The position numbers and the translations under genes were made by a program. Below the pieces are notes generated by a model. It was given only the letters and a program-made list of their open reading frames with translations, had not been told where the DNA came from and made no database searches. 26,098 nucleotides of DNA, taken from contig JAFGSL010000129.1 of the NCBI GenBank assembly GCA_016934645.1, positions 1 through 26,098 of the forward strand. Direction: 5' to 3'. This document shows, in pieces, positions 15,860 to 23,326 of this stretch. Source of the DNA: Anaerolineae bacterium (lineage in GTDB: Bacteria; Chloroflexota; Anaerolineae; B4-G1; SLSP01). Every line of letters starts with the position of its first letter. Within the stretch, counting starts at the first letter, position 1.

Positions 15860-16841
15860 TCCAACGCCGCACGCGCACCTGGCGCGCGGATACACAATTG
15901 CTTTGATCAGCACCGCTTTCCTTTCCACGACGGCGATCTTCATCCGCTATCTGACCCTGACCTACGCCCTTCCGCCGTTGATCCTGGCCTTCTGGCGGGA
16001 TGTCTTCGTGATGCTCACACTGCTGCCGGTTTTGGGGTTGCTGTGCTTGAGGAAATCGCGCCCGTCCTTACTGCGGGTGGAGCGCCGCCACGTCCTCTAC
16101 CTGGCGGGGTATGGACTCGTGTTGTCGCTCTTTAACACCCTGTGGACGTTTTCCGTGGCACTCAATGGTGCTGCGGTAGCGACGGTGCTGTGCTATTGCT
16201 CGGTGGCGTTCACCGCGCTGTTGGGGTGGTGGCTTCTCAAGGAACGTCTGGACGGCGTCAAACTGCTGGCGATTGCCTTGAGTCTCGGTGGTTGCGCCTT
16301 GGTCTCTGGCGTGTTTGCCCAGGCGGCGTGGCGCGTCAGTGTGGTCGGTGTGCTCGTGGGGATGTTTGCCGGGTTAAGCTACGCGGCCTACAGCTTGATG
16401 GGACGCTCAGCAGCGCAGCGCGGCTTGAATCCATGGATAACGCTGTGTTACACGTTCGGCTTTGCGACGTTGTTTCTACTTGGTTTTAACTTGCTGCCGG
16501 AGACAGTGATGCCCGGTGGGGCCGAGTCCATGGCCGATTTCTTCTGGCTGGGAAAGGCGATGGCAGGGTGGGGGATACTGTTCCTGCTTTCGGCCGGGCC
16601 GACCCTGGCGGGATTTGGGCTGTACAACGTCAGCCTGGTGTATCTGCCGTCGAGCGTTGTGAACTTGATCGCGACATCGGAACCGGTCTTCACCGCGATC
16701 AGCGCATACGTCTTCCTCGGCGAGCTGTTGAATGGGACGCAGATCACCGGTAGCCTTATGATCCTCTCCGGTGTGGTTGCGCTGCGCGTCTACGATGGAT
16801 GGCTGGAAAGCCGGGCCCGACTGGCATTGGAGCAAGGATAA
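15828..16841 (+). CDS. EamA/DMT-family transporter
   Basis: This 337-residue inner-membrane protein has about ten hydrophobic helices in two homologous halves, the standard layout of the drug/metabolite transporter superfamily (EamA). Typical features are the first helix followed by FIRYL, FWRD in helix 2, the VALNGAAVATVL block, LLKERLDGVKLLAIALSLGG, and near the C-terminus TSEPVFTAISAYVFLGELL. Start codons at 15828 and 15834 are both possible; neither has a strong ribosome-binding site, which fits coupling to the overlapping GH32 gene. Family members export or import small metabolites such as amino acids and sugars. The link to GH32 suggests, without proof, a substrate connected with fructose metabolism. 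Confidence 0.9.
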   Translation: MAMTETGSLSSPTPHAHLARGYTIALISTAFLSTTAIFIRYLTLTYALPPLILAFWRDVFVMLTLLPVLGLLCLRKSRPSLLRVERRHVLYLAGYGLVLSLFNTLWTFSVALNGAAVATVLCYCSVAFTALLGWWLLKERLDGVKLLAIALSLGGCALVSGVFAQAAWRVSVVGVLVGMFAGLSYAAYSLMGRSAAQRGLNPWITLCYTFGFATLFLLGFNLLPETVMPGGAESMADFFWLGKAMAGWGILFLLSAGPTLAGFGLYNVSLVYLPSSVVNLIATSEPVFTAISAYVFLGELLNGTQITGSLMILSGVVALRVYDGWLESRARLALEQG

Positions 16842-16842
16842 A

Positions 16843-16907
16843 ACGGAGACACAGAGAACACGGAGAGGATTCCCAAAAAGTCTCTGTGCTCTCTGTGTCT
16901 CTGTGGT
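16843..16907. repeat. CACAGAG-type inverted repeat
   Basis: The left arm starts ACGGAGACACAGAGAACAC (16843-16868) and the right arm is CTCTGTG followed by CTCTCTGTGTCTCTGTGGT (16882-16907). The arms pair over about 24 bp with mismatches and a 13-nt loop. It fills the gap between the EamA and phosphatase genes, ending 6 nt before the next start codon, so it could limit translation or read-through of the phosphatase gene (inference). Confidence 0.85.
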
Positions 16908-16913
16908 AGAGAC

Positions 16914-17669
16914 ATGGAACGACTGATTAATTTTCGAGACTTCGGCGGCTATCCCACCGTGGGTGGACGGCGCGTGAAAACCGGTTATCTGTACCGCTCC
17001 GGTCGCGTTGATCGGGCCAGCGAGCGCGACCGGGAGAATCTGCATGCACTGGGAATCAAGACGATCGTTGACTTGCGCTCGGCGAGAGAGCGTAAGCGTA
17101 CCCCAAGCCGCTCGGCGCGCCTGTGGCCTGGGGTACGCGTCGTTTCGTTGCCGATGCCGTTTGACGAGATCACGCGTGAGCGTTTGAAGCCGCTCTTGTT
17201 CCGCCGTGATGTTCGGGCCGCCGTTTACGACATGGTGGAAGGCGTATACGCGGACACGGTGGATCACTCGTGTTCGCAGGTGGCTGTGCTTTTTGCGTTG
17301 TTACAACAACCGGAGGTTTATCCGGTGCTCATCCACTGTCGTGCAGGCCGGGATCGCGCCGGTTTCATCAGTATGGTCATCCAACTGGCACTCGGCGTGC
17401 GGATAGAGGATATCGTTTGCGAGTACTTACGTTCTGACGCCTATGTGTTACCCCAGGCGCGGCGCGCAGTGAGAACCATCAGGACACTTTCGCTGGGACT
17501 GTTCAAGGCACGCAGCCTGCGCGCTGTGTTCGCCTCGCAGGAACGTTACGCGCACACCGTCATCGACAAGATCGAAGACGAGTATGGCGGGATCATGGGG
17601 TATCTGGCGCGCTGCGGCGTCAGTGCGGAGATAGTGGCAGCAGTCAAAGACATCTTGCTTGATCCCTAG
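16914..17669 (+). CDS. Tyrosine-protein phosphatase (Y_phosphatase3-like)
   Basis: This 251-residue soluble protein opens with INFRDFGGY and GYLYRSGRVDRAS, typical of the bacterial dual-specificity/tyrosine phosphatases of the Y_phosphatase3 family. It carries the P-loop signature HCRAGRDRAG with nucleophile Cys142 and Arg148 (C-X5-R). The usual family P-loop is HCxxGKDRTG, so Lys to Arg and Thr to Ala changes are present, but the essential Cys and Arg remain. TIVDLRSARE supplies the preceding strand. Family members remove phosphate from phosphotyrosine or from inositol phosphates and lipids. The start at 16914 has no good ribosome-binding site and directly follows the CACAGAG hairpin. Its relation to the upstream sugar genes is unknown. 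Confidence 0.85.
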   Translation: MERLINFRDFGGYPTVGGRRVKTGYLYRSGRVDRASERDRENLHALGIKTIVDLRSARERKRTPSRSARLWPGVRVVSLPMPFDEITRERLKPLLFRRDVRAAVYDMVEGVYADTVDHSCSQVAVLFALLQQPEVYPVLIHCRAGRDRAGFISMVIQLALGVRIEDIVCEYLRSDAYVLPQARRAVRTIRTLSLGLFKARSLRAVFASQERYAHTVIDKIEDEYGGIMGYLARCGVSAEIVAAVKDILLDP

Positions 17670-17710
17670 GCCCTTAAGGCACAAGTTCCTCACCAGCGAT
17701 GATGTTCAGA

Positions 17711-17763
17711 GGGGATCGTCAGATCCCCGATATCTGCACACAGCCGGGGATCTAGCGATCCCC
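17711..17763. repeat. Two GGGGATC-N4-GATCCCC palindromes in inverted arrangement
   Basis: GGGGATCGTCAGATCCCC (17711-17728) and GGGGATCTAGCGATCCCC (17746-17763) are separated by 17 nt. Each is a palindrome with 7-bp arms, and the two are also near-perfect inverted copies of one another, so alternative hairpins are possible. They occupy the convergent gap between the phosphatase and URO-D-like genes (17670-17807), where no gene is visible. A third relative is at 12090-12107. Confidence 0.85.
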
Positions 17764-17807
17764 TTGAAGCTGTAAACCAGGGACGAATTTACGCCGTACT
17801 GCAATAA

Positions 17808-18929
17808 CTATAGTTCCCCGCGTAGTAACTTCTCCTTCTGCTCCATGTAATACCGGAAGTTTTTCCAACTCACGTCCGGCGGGACGGTGTGATCGACTGT
17901 GGGAATGAAGCCGCCTTCTTCGATAAGGGGGACAAACTCGCGCAGGTGGGCGTTGATGGCAGCCTTGCCCTGAACAAGCACGCGCTTATCCACGCCGCCC
18001 CACAGCCGCAGCGCACGCCCGAACTTCTGGCGTAACCGCACCGGGTTCTGGTCGGCGGCGCGCTCCAAGGGCCAGAGGACGTCGACGCCTGCATCCATCA
18101 GCATGGGGACGAGCGCTTCCGGATTGCCATCCGTATCCACGGCAACGTAGCGCACGCCATGCGTTTTGTAGAACTCGACGACACGCTTGAGGCGCGGCAG
18201 GATGAACTGCCGGTAGAGGCGCGGGCTAAGCAGTGGCCCGGTCTTCATCGCCATATCCTCGCTCAGGCAGATGTATTCCACGGCCGTTTTTCCCAACACA
18301 GGACGTGCCCCTTCGATGAGGAAGTCGGCGTGGTGTTCCATAATATCGTGAACCAACTCTGGTTGATCGAAGAACGCATAAGACAGTCCCTCGGTCCCCA
18401 TCATTTCCCGCGCGAACCAGTAGAAGCCCTCGGTGGCGGTGTTTGTCCCGAAGATGAGGGGGTGTTGGCGCTGCTGCCAACCTGCCAGGCGGGTGATTTC
18501 CCAGTTCGGTTCGTAGCGCTGCGGTGACGCGGGGTCGAGGCGCTTCTTGAGGTCGCGCCAGTCCGCCAGCGTCTTCACCGGAAAATCGATGTACGTGTCC
18601 ATCGACATCCGCCCGCCGTTGACCGTCCCCTCTTTGAGCGCCCGGCGGGTGCGGCCCAATTCGTCGCGGAAGATGACGGTACGCTCGTCCTCCTCGTAGG
18701 TTTCTACCTCGAAGGGCGGGATCAGGTGCTTGTGAAAAGGGATGAATTCTTTGGGATCCATCCCCAACGCTGCCTCACCGGGAAACCAGTTCCAGTGAAA
18801 TTTCGCGCCATCTAACCCCTCCGCCTCCCATCGCTCACGCGTCTGTGGCCAGACGCCCAGTTCCCAGTTGGGGACGTAGTCAACCGGTTGGTATTCCATC
18901 ACCGCGATAAACCGTTCCAAAGGGTTCAT
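17808..18929 (-). CDS. URO-D superfamily protein, second paralogue
   Basis: This 373-residue protein of the uroporphyrinogen-decarboxylase-like superfamily is distantly related to the product of 12303-13436. Shared blocks are the SEDMA-KTGPL-SP motif, D-T-D-G-N (265-269), a WGGVDK strand, and GGFIPTVDHTVPPDVSWKNFRYY with Asp346-His347. As in the paralogue, the His-x-Cys/Cys zinc set of MtaA-type methyltransferases is missing. The ATG at 18929 was chosen because AGGAG lies 7 nt upstream; the open frame extends to 19049 without another good start and would run into the promoter region. No heme, cobalamin or corrinoid-protein gene is close. It diverges from the MarR gene, so a shared control region is possible. 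Function unknown. Confidence 0.87.
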   Translation of the reverse strand: MNPLERFIAVMEYQPVDYVPNWELGVWPQTRERWEAEGLDGAKFHWNWFPGEAALGMDPKEFIPFHKHLIPPFEVETYEEDERTVIFRDELGRTRRALKEGTVNGGRMSMDTYIDFPVKTLADWRDLKKRLDPASPQRYEPNWEITRLAGWQQRQHPLIFGTNTATEGFYWFAREMMGTEGLSYAFFDQPELVHDIMEHHADFLIEGARPVLGKTAVEYICLSEDMAMKTGPLLSPRLYRQFILPRLKRVVEFYKTHGVRYVAVDTDGNPEALVPMLMDAGVDVLWPLERAADQNPVRLRQKFGRALRLWGGVDKRVLVQGKAAINAHLREFVPLIEEGGFIPTVDHTVPPDVSWKNFRYYMEQKEKLLRGEL

Positions 18930-18936
18930 GCTTGTG

Positions 18937-18941
18937 CTCCT
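18937..18941 (-). promoter_or_regulatory. Ribosome-binding site deciding the start at 18929
   Basis: AGGAG on the minus strand lies 7 nt before the ATG at 18929 and rules against the longer open frame reaching 19049. Confidence 0.75.
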
Positions 18942-19005
18942 GAATTTGATGTGTGCTGCAAAAATTCCCCTTTTATTCCTGGCCCTTAGGCTTAATTGTG
19001 ATGGA

Positions 19006-19034
19006 AGCGTAATGTATTTCCGGGATTTTGTCAA
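19006..19034 (-). promoter_or_regulatory. Candidate promoter of the second URO-D-like gene
   Basis: On the minus strand a perfect TTGACA (19034-19029) is followed after 17 bp by TACGCT (19011-19006). The -35 is consensus and the -10 is weak, as expected if an activator is needed. The leader would be about 70 nt. Confidence 0.45.
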
Positions 19035-19050
19035 TTTGCCTCTTGACAAA
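19027..19050. promoter_or_regulatory. Inverted repeat joining divergent -35 boxes
   Basis: TTTGTCAA (19027-19034) and TTGACAAA (19043-19050) form a perfect 8-bp inverted repeat with an 8-nt centre. Each arm contains a consensus TTGACA, facing outward towards the URO-D-like and MarR genes. Confidence 0.6.
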
Positions 19051-19070
19051 CGTTTGATTTTGGCTATAAT
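19043..19070 (+). promoter_or_regulatory. Consensus promoter of the MarR gene
   Basis: TTGACA (19043-19048) and TATAAT (19065-19070) both match the sigma70 consensus fully, with a 16-bp spacer. Transcription should start near 19077, inside the first MarR operator, with a leader of about 43 nt. Such a strong core promoter usually needs repression. Confidence 0.85.
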
Positions 19071-19084
19071 TTAGTTAGCTAAAT
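19069..19084. promoter_or_regulatory. Operator 1, MarR-type palindrome
   Basis: ATTTAG-TTAG-CTAAAT is a 16-bp palindrome with 6-bp arms. It overlaps the end of the -10 box and the predicted start site. Its core TTAG-N4-CTAA recurs at 19086-19097, and with one mismatch at 19573-19584. Confidence 0.7.
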
Positions 19085-19085
19085 A

Positions 19086-19097
19086 TTAGCCGTCTAA
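19086..19097. promoter_or_regulatory. Operator 2, MarR-type palindrome
   Basis: TTAGCCGTCTAA keeps the TTAG-N4-CTAA arms. Its centre is 15 bp from operator 1, so two dimers could bind the leader side by side. Its sequence matches the reverse complement of operator 3 at 11 of 12 positions. Confidence 0.7.
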
Positions 19098-19105
19098 GTA
19101 AATGC

Positions 19106-19113
19106 AAAGGGAG
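19106..19113 (+). promoter_or_regulatory. Ribosome-binding site deciding the MarR start
   Basis: AAAGGGAG lies 6 nt before the ATG at 19120. The in-frame ATG at 19102 lies directly upstream of this site and is therefore unlikely to be used. Confidence 0.7.
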
Positions 19114-19119
19114 TTGTCT

Positions 19120-19566
19120 ATGCCGTCAAACGAGAAACCCGAATCGCTCGATTTTTTGCTGGCCCAGGTCGGCAAGGCGCACCGCGCCAGGATGTTCACG
19201 TTGTTCGAGGAACTGGGGCTGTATCACGGACAGCCGCCGATGCTCTTTGCGCTGTGGGACCAAGATGGGCAAACCCACACGGAATTGGCGGGGCGGTTGC
19301 ATATTCAGGCGTCGACGGTCACCAAAATGGTGCAGCGGATGGAAAAAGCGGGTTTTGTCGAGCGCCGGAATGATCCAGACGACCAGCGTGTTTCACGCGT
19401 TTACCTCACTCCTGCCGGTTACGCGGTTCGCGAGAATGTCAACCGCGTCTGGCGCCAGCTTGAGGACGAGACTTTTGACGGCTTTACTTTGGAAGAGCAG
19501 GTATTGTTACGACGTTTCTTCCGGCAAATGCGCGACAACCTGTTCCGTTTTGGTGGCGACAAGTAA
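19120..19566 (+). CDS. MarR-family transcriptional regulator
   Basis: This 148-residue protein is a typical MarR winged-helix dimer. N-terminal dimerisation helices (LDFLLAQVGKAHRARM) lead into the helix-turn-helix (THTELAGRLHIQASTVTKMVQRMEKAGFV). The wing is RRNDPDDQRVSRVYLT with the family D-x-R signature, and a C-terminal helix pair closes the dimer. The start at 19120 is set by AAAGGGAG. Two TTAG-N4-CTAA palindromes lie between the promoter -10 box and the start codon, and a third lies between this gene and the ABC exporter genes downstream. Autorepression with control of the exporter, relieved by a small ligand, is the usual MarR pattern and is inferred here from the operator layout. Confidence 0.93.
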   Translation: MPSNEKPESLDFLLAQVGKAHRARMFTLFEELGLYHGQPPMLFALWDQDGQTHTELAGRLHIQASTVTKMVQRMEKAGFVERRNDPDDQRVSRVYLTPAGYAVRENVNRVWRQLEDETFDGFTLEEQVLLRRFFRQMRDNLFRFGGDK

Positions 19567-19572
19567 AAATGG

Positions 19573-19584
19573 TTAGACGGCCAA
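19573..19584. promoter_or_regulatory. Operator 3, upstream of the ABC exporter
   Basis: TTAGACGGCCAA, read on the other strand, is TTGGCCGTCTAA, which matches operator 2 (TTAGCCGTCTAA) at 11 of 12 bases. Both sites are followed by AAGTAAA. It is 7 nt after the MarR stop codon and about 100 nt before the exporter start. A weak -10 (GATAAT, 19613-19618) lies downstream. Confidence 0.6.
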
Positions 19585-19602
19585 GTAAAATGTGGCGCGT
19601 GG

Positions 19603-19647
19603 AACGCGATGCGATAATGACCTTTTGTGAGTTCTGCATCACGCGTT
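19603..19647 (+). other. Imperfect inverted repeat in the exporter leader
   Basis: AACGCGATGC (19603-19612) pairs with GCATCACGCGTT (19636-19647) apart from a 2-nt bulge, enclosing 23 nt. It lies in the 115-nt gap between the MarR and exporter genes and may form an RNA hairpin if the genes are cotranscribed. No attenuator T run follows. Confidence 0.4.
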
Positions 19648-19681
19648 ACAGATAACCAAATTGAGGAGAAGAATCACAGTT

Positions 19682-21457
19682 ATGAAATCAATGAAATCGT
19701 TGCTTAAATTTCTTAAGCCATATTGGCTGTGGGCGACGCTGGCCCCACTGTTGATGGTGCTGGAAGTGGTGATGGACTTGATGCAACCACGCATGATCCA
19801 GCGTATCGTGGATGAGGGATTGGCGCAGCTCGATATGCATATCGTCATCACCACGGGCCTGTGGATGATCGGCTTCGCCTTCATCGGCGCGATAGGTGGC
19901 GTGGGCTGTACCATCTTCACGGTATTGGCCTCGCTGAACTTCAGCGCCGACCTGCGGGATGTGCTGTTCCGAAAGGTGCACTCGCTATCGTTCGGCAATC
20001 TTGACAAACTGGAGACCGGGCAACTGGTCACGCGCCTGACTAACGACGTGGTGCAAGTCGAAGGCCTGGTCTCGATGATGTTGCGGATTATGGTGCGTGC
20101 ACCGCTGATGCTCCTTGGTAGCCTGGTAATGGTTTTCATCACCAACCCGCGTCTGGCGCTGTTGGTGGTGGCGCTGGGACCGCCTGTGGCGTTGATGTTG
20201 GTCTTAGTCATCAGGAAGGCTTATCCTATGTTCGGCGAAGTGCAGCGCCGGCTCGATGGCTTGAATACGGTGATGCAGGAGAACCTGGCTGGTGTGCGTG
20301 TGGTCAAAGCGTTTGTGCGCGCCACGCACGAAATTAAGCGCTTTGGCCGCGTCAACGATGCCTTGATGGATCAAACAGTCCGTGCGTCGCGAACGGTGGC
20401 GATTGTCTGGCCCTTTATGATGATCGCTGTGAACCTCGGTGTGATCGGCGCGCTCTGGTTCGGTGGGCGTTTGGTCACGGTCGGCGATATGCATATCGGA
20501 GAGCTGATCGCATTCATCAATTACTTGATGCGCACGTTGATGTCGCTGATGTTCGTCAGCATGTTGGTTATCAACTGGGCACGGGCGCAGGCGTCGGCAG
20601 ATCGTATCCAGGAAGTGTTGCTGAGCATGCCAACGGTGCAGAACAAGCCGGATGCGCTGACCGATTTCGCACCGCGCGGCCGCGTGGCTTTTGAGAATGT
20701 AACCTTTAGTTATGACAGTGAAGGGCACGATCTGGTACTTGGTGGCGGGACGGGAGATAACGGAGGGCCTCCGGGCATCACCTTTGTGGCCGAGCCAGGG
20801 CAGACGGTTGCCGTACTCGGCGCGACAGGATCGGGCAAGTCAAGCCTCATTCACCTTATCCCGCGTTTCTATGACGTGAGTGGCGGTCGCGTGACTCTCG
20901 ATGGCGTAGACGTCCGCGATCTCGATGAGGCGACGCTGCGCCACAATATCGGCATTGCCCTGCAGGAGTCGGTGCTGTTCAGCGGCACTATCCGTGACAA
21001 CATCCGCTACGGGCGGCCTGACGCGACCGACGAAGAGGTTATCGCTGCCGCCCAAGCCGCGCAGGCGCACGGCTTCATCTCCGAGTTCCCTGATGGGTAC
21101 GATACGATGGTCGGGCAGCGCGGTGTCAATCTCTCCGGTGGGCAGAAGCAGCGGATCGCCATTGCCCGTGCGCTGCTGGTGAAGCCGGCGGTGCTCATCC
21201 TGGATGATAGCACCAGTTCGGTAGACGTCGAAACCGAGACGAAAATCCAGGAAGCGTTGGAGGGTATTATGAAAGATCGCACCAGCTTTGTTATCGCGCA
21301 GCGCATTAGCACGGTGCTGAACGCGGACAAAATCCTGGTGCTAGACGACGGGCGCGTGGTGGCCGAGGGGACGCACCGTGAACTGCTGGTATCCAGTCCC
21401 GTCTACCGCGAAATTTATGATTCCCAATTGGGGAATGGGGTGGTGAGCCATGACTGA
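19682..21457 (+). CDS. ABC exporter subunit 1 with degenerate ATPase site
   Basis: This 591-residue half-transporter has an N-terminal six-helix membrane domain (about 1-310) and a C-terminal nucleotide-binding domain. Walker A is GATGSGKSS with Lys386, the signature is canonical LSGGQ (484-488), and Walker B ends ILDDSTSS, so the catalytic Glu is Asp509. The H-loop His is replaced by Gln540 (VIAQRIST). These are the changes found in the degenerate half of heterodimeric exporters such as TM287/288, LmrCD or BmrCD. The ATG at 19682 is preferred because the earlier in-frame TTG (19661) lies in the ribosome-binding site GAGGAGAA. The 3' end overlaps the next gene by 8 nt. It follows a MarR gene and a matching operator, which suggests export of a toxic compound or signal (inference). 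Confidence 0.93.
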   Translation: MKSMKSLLKFLKPYWLWATLAPLLMVLEVVMDLMQPRMIQRIVDEGLAQLDMHIVITTGLWMIGFAFIGAIGGVGCTIFTVLASLNFSADLRDVLFRKVHSLSFGNLDKLETGQLVTRLTNDVVQVEGLVSMMLRIMVRAPLMLLGSLVMVFITNPRLALLVVALGPPVALMLVLVIRKAYPMFGEVQRRLDGLNTVMQENLAGVRVVKAFVRATHEIKRFGRVNDALMDQTVRASRTVAIVWPFMMIAVNLGVIGALWFGGRLVTVGDMHIGELIAFINYLMRTLMSLMFVSMLVINWARAQASADRIQEVLLSMPTVQNKPDALTDFAPRGRVAFENVTFSYDSEGHDLVLGGGTGDNGGPPGITFVAEPGQTVAVLGATGSGKSSLIHLIPRFYDVSGGRVTLDGVDVRDLDEATLRHNIGIALQESVLFSGTIRDNIRYGRPDATDEEVIAAAQAAQAHGFISEFPDGYDTMVGQRGVNLSGGQKQRIAIARALLVKPAVLILDDSTSSVDVETETKIQEALEGIMKDRTSFVIAQRISTVLNADKILVLDDGRVVAEGTHRELLVSSPVYREIYDSQLGNGVVSHD

Positions 21458-23315
21458 ACGTAGATCAGAAAGAACACAGACTTCTCGACCCCAATCTTCG
21501 GGGCCGCGAGGCGGGCCAGGCGGGCACTTCATGCGTCCCAAGGAGCGCGCTAAGAACATCCGTGGAACGTTGCTGCGCCTGTGGGATTATTTGAAGAAGC
21601 AGGGATGGGGGTTGGTAATCGTCGTCATCTTGGTGGCGGTGTCCTCTGGCCTAGGATTGTTGGGGCCATACCTGATGGGCAAGGCCATTGACAACTACAT
21701 CCTCACGAACGACATTCCGGGGTTGGGGCGACTACTTCTGCTGATGCTCGGCGTTTATGTGGTCGGAGCAGGCATCCAATGGGTGGTCGCCTACCTCATG
21801 TCAGCCGTGGCGCAGAAAACGGTACGCGACCTACGCAATGATCTCTTCGGCAAGTTACAAACGCTCTCGTTGCGCTTCTTTGATCAGCGCGCGCACGGTG
21901 AATTGATGAGCCGCCTGTCAAATGATGTGGAAAACGTCAGCAACGTGCTCAACGCCAGCATCACGCAGTTGATCTCCAGTGTACTGAGCTTGGTGGGCGT
22001 CACGGTGATGATGTTTGTGATCAACGTGCGGCTGGCGATTGTGACCATGATCACGCTCCCGTTGATGATGTTTTTGAGCAGAACGATTGGCAAACACACT
22101 CGCCGGGACTTCCGCGAGCAGCAGGAGTATCTCGGTGATCTGAATGGCATCATTGAGGAGTCGATCACGGGGCAACACGTGGTCAAGGCCTATGTGCGCG
22201 AGCAGGCGGTCATCAAGGAGTTTGGCGAGGTCAACGTCAAGCTGCGCAAGGCGTCCACCCGCGCGCAAATTTTCGCCGGGTCCCTTGGCCCGATCAGCAA
22301 TTTTGTCAACAACACGGGCTTCTCCATCGTCGCCGGAGCCGGTGGCTGGATGGCGGTGCAGGGCTTGGCGACGGTTGGCACGATTGCTGCGTTTATCAAC
22401 TACGCGCGCCAGTTCTCGATGCCGTTGAACCAGATCGCTAACCTTTACAACACCATTCAATCGGCCATTGCCGGGGCCGAGCGCGTCTTCGCCATCCTAG
22501 ATGAGACGCCGGAACTGATTGATGTGCCCGATGCGATCCCGCTCGCGAATATTCGCGGAGACGTTGTCTTCGACGATGTGTGCTTCGCCTACGAGCCGGA
22601 GACGCCGGTGCTCAAGCACGTCAGCATGCACGCCCGGCGCGGGCAGACCGTCGCCTTGGTCGGCCCGACAGGCGCGGGCAAGACGACGATCGTCAACTTG
22701 CTCACGCGCTTCTACGATATCGACTGCGGCAGCATCACCGTCGACGGTATCGACATCCGCAAACTCAAGATGGCCGACCTGCGCAGGGAGTTGGGGATTG
22801 TACTGCAAGACACCTATCTATTTGCGGACACGGTGATGGAAAACATCCGCTACGGACGGCTGGATGCGACCGATCAAGAGGTCATCGCGGCGGCGAAACT
22901 CGCCAACGCCGATCAATTTATCCACCGCCTGCCGGACGGCTATCACACGGAGCTTTCGGAGCGTGCGGGTAACATCAGTCAGGGGCAGCGCCAGTTGCTC
23001 GCCATCGCCCGCGCGATTCTGGCCGACCCGAGCATCCTCATCCTCGATGAGGCGACGAGCAGCGTAGACACGCGCACGGAGAAGAACATCCAGGAGGCGA
23101 TGCTGCGGCTGATGGAAGGGCGTACCAGCTTCGTCATTGCGCACCGCCTCAGCACGATTCGGGATGCGAACGCGATTCTCGTCATCAACCACGGCGAGAT
23201 CATCGAGCGTGGTACGCACGACGCGCTGCTGGCGCAGCGAGGGTTCTACTACAATCTGTATATGAGCCAGTTCAAGGGGCAACACGAGGTTGCGCCGGAA
23301 TTGGTAGCGGCGTGA
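21450..23315 (+). CDS. ABC exporter subunit 2 with catalytic ATPase residues
   Basis: This 621-residue half-transporter has a hydrophilic, Arg/Gly/Pro-rich N-terminal extension of about 45 residues, six membrane helices and a nucleotide-binding domain. Walker A is GPTGAGKTT with Lys411, Walker B ends ILDEATSS with catalytic Glu534, and the H-loop His565 is present. The signature is ISQGQ (509-513) instead of LSGGQ. Because ATP sites form between Walker A/B of one subunit and the signature of the other, this altered signature faces the degenerate Walker B of subunit 1, while its own Walker A/B faces the normal LSGGQ. The two genes therefore encode one heterodimer with one active and one degenerate site. 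The start overlaps subunit 1 by 8 nt, consistent with coupled translation and equal dosage. Confidence 0.93.
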   Translation: MTERRSERTQTSRPQSSGPRGGPGGHFMRPKERAKNIRGTLLRLWDYLKKQGWGLVIVVILVAVSSGLGLLGPYLMGKAIDNYILTNDIPGLGRLLLLMLGVYVVGAGIQWVVAYLMSAVAQKTVRDLRNDLFGKLQTLSLRFFDQRAHGELMSRLSNDVENVSNVLNASITQLISSVLSLVGVTVMMFVINVRLAIVTMITLPLMMFLSRTIGKHTRRDFREQQEYLGDLNGIIEESITGQHVVKAYVREQAVIKEFGEVNVKLRKASTRAQIFAGSLGPISNFVNNTGFSIVAGAGGWMAVQGLATVGTIAAFINYARQFSMPLNQIANLYNTIQSAIAGAERVFAILDETPELIDVPDAIPLANIRGDVVFDDVCFAYEPETPVLKHVSMHARRGQTVALVGPTGAGKTTIVNLLTRFYDIDCGSITVDGIDIRKLKMADLRRELGIVLQDTYLFADTVMENIRYGRLDATDQEVIAAAKLANADQFIHRLPDGYHTELSERAGNISQGQRQLLAIARAILADPSILILDEATSSVDTRTEKNIQEAMLRLMEGRTSFVIAHRLSTIRDANAILVINHGEIIERGTHDALLAQRGFYYNLYMSQFKGQHEVAPELVAA

Positions 23316-23326
23316 TCTGAAAAAGG

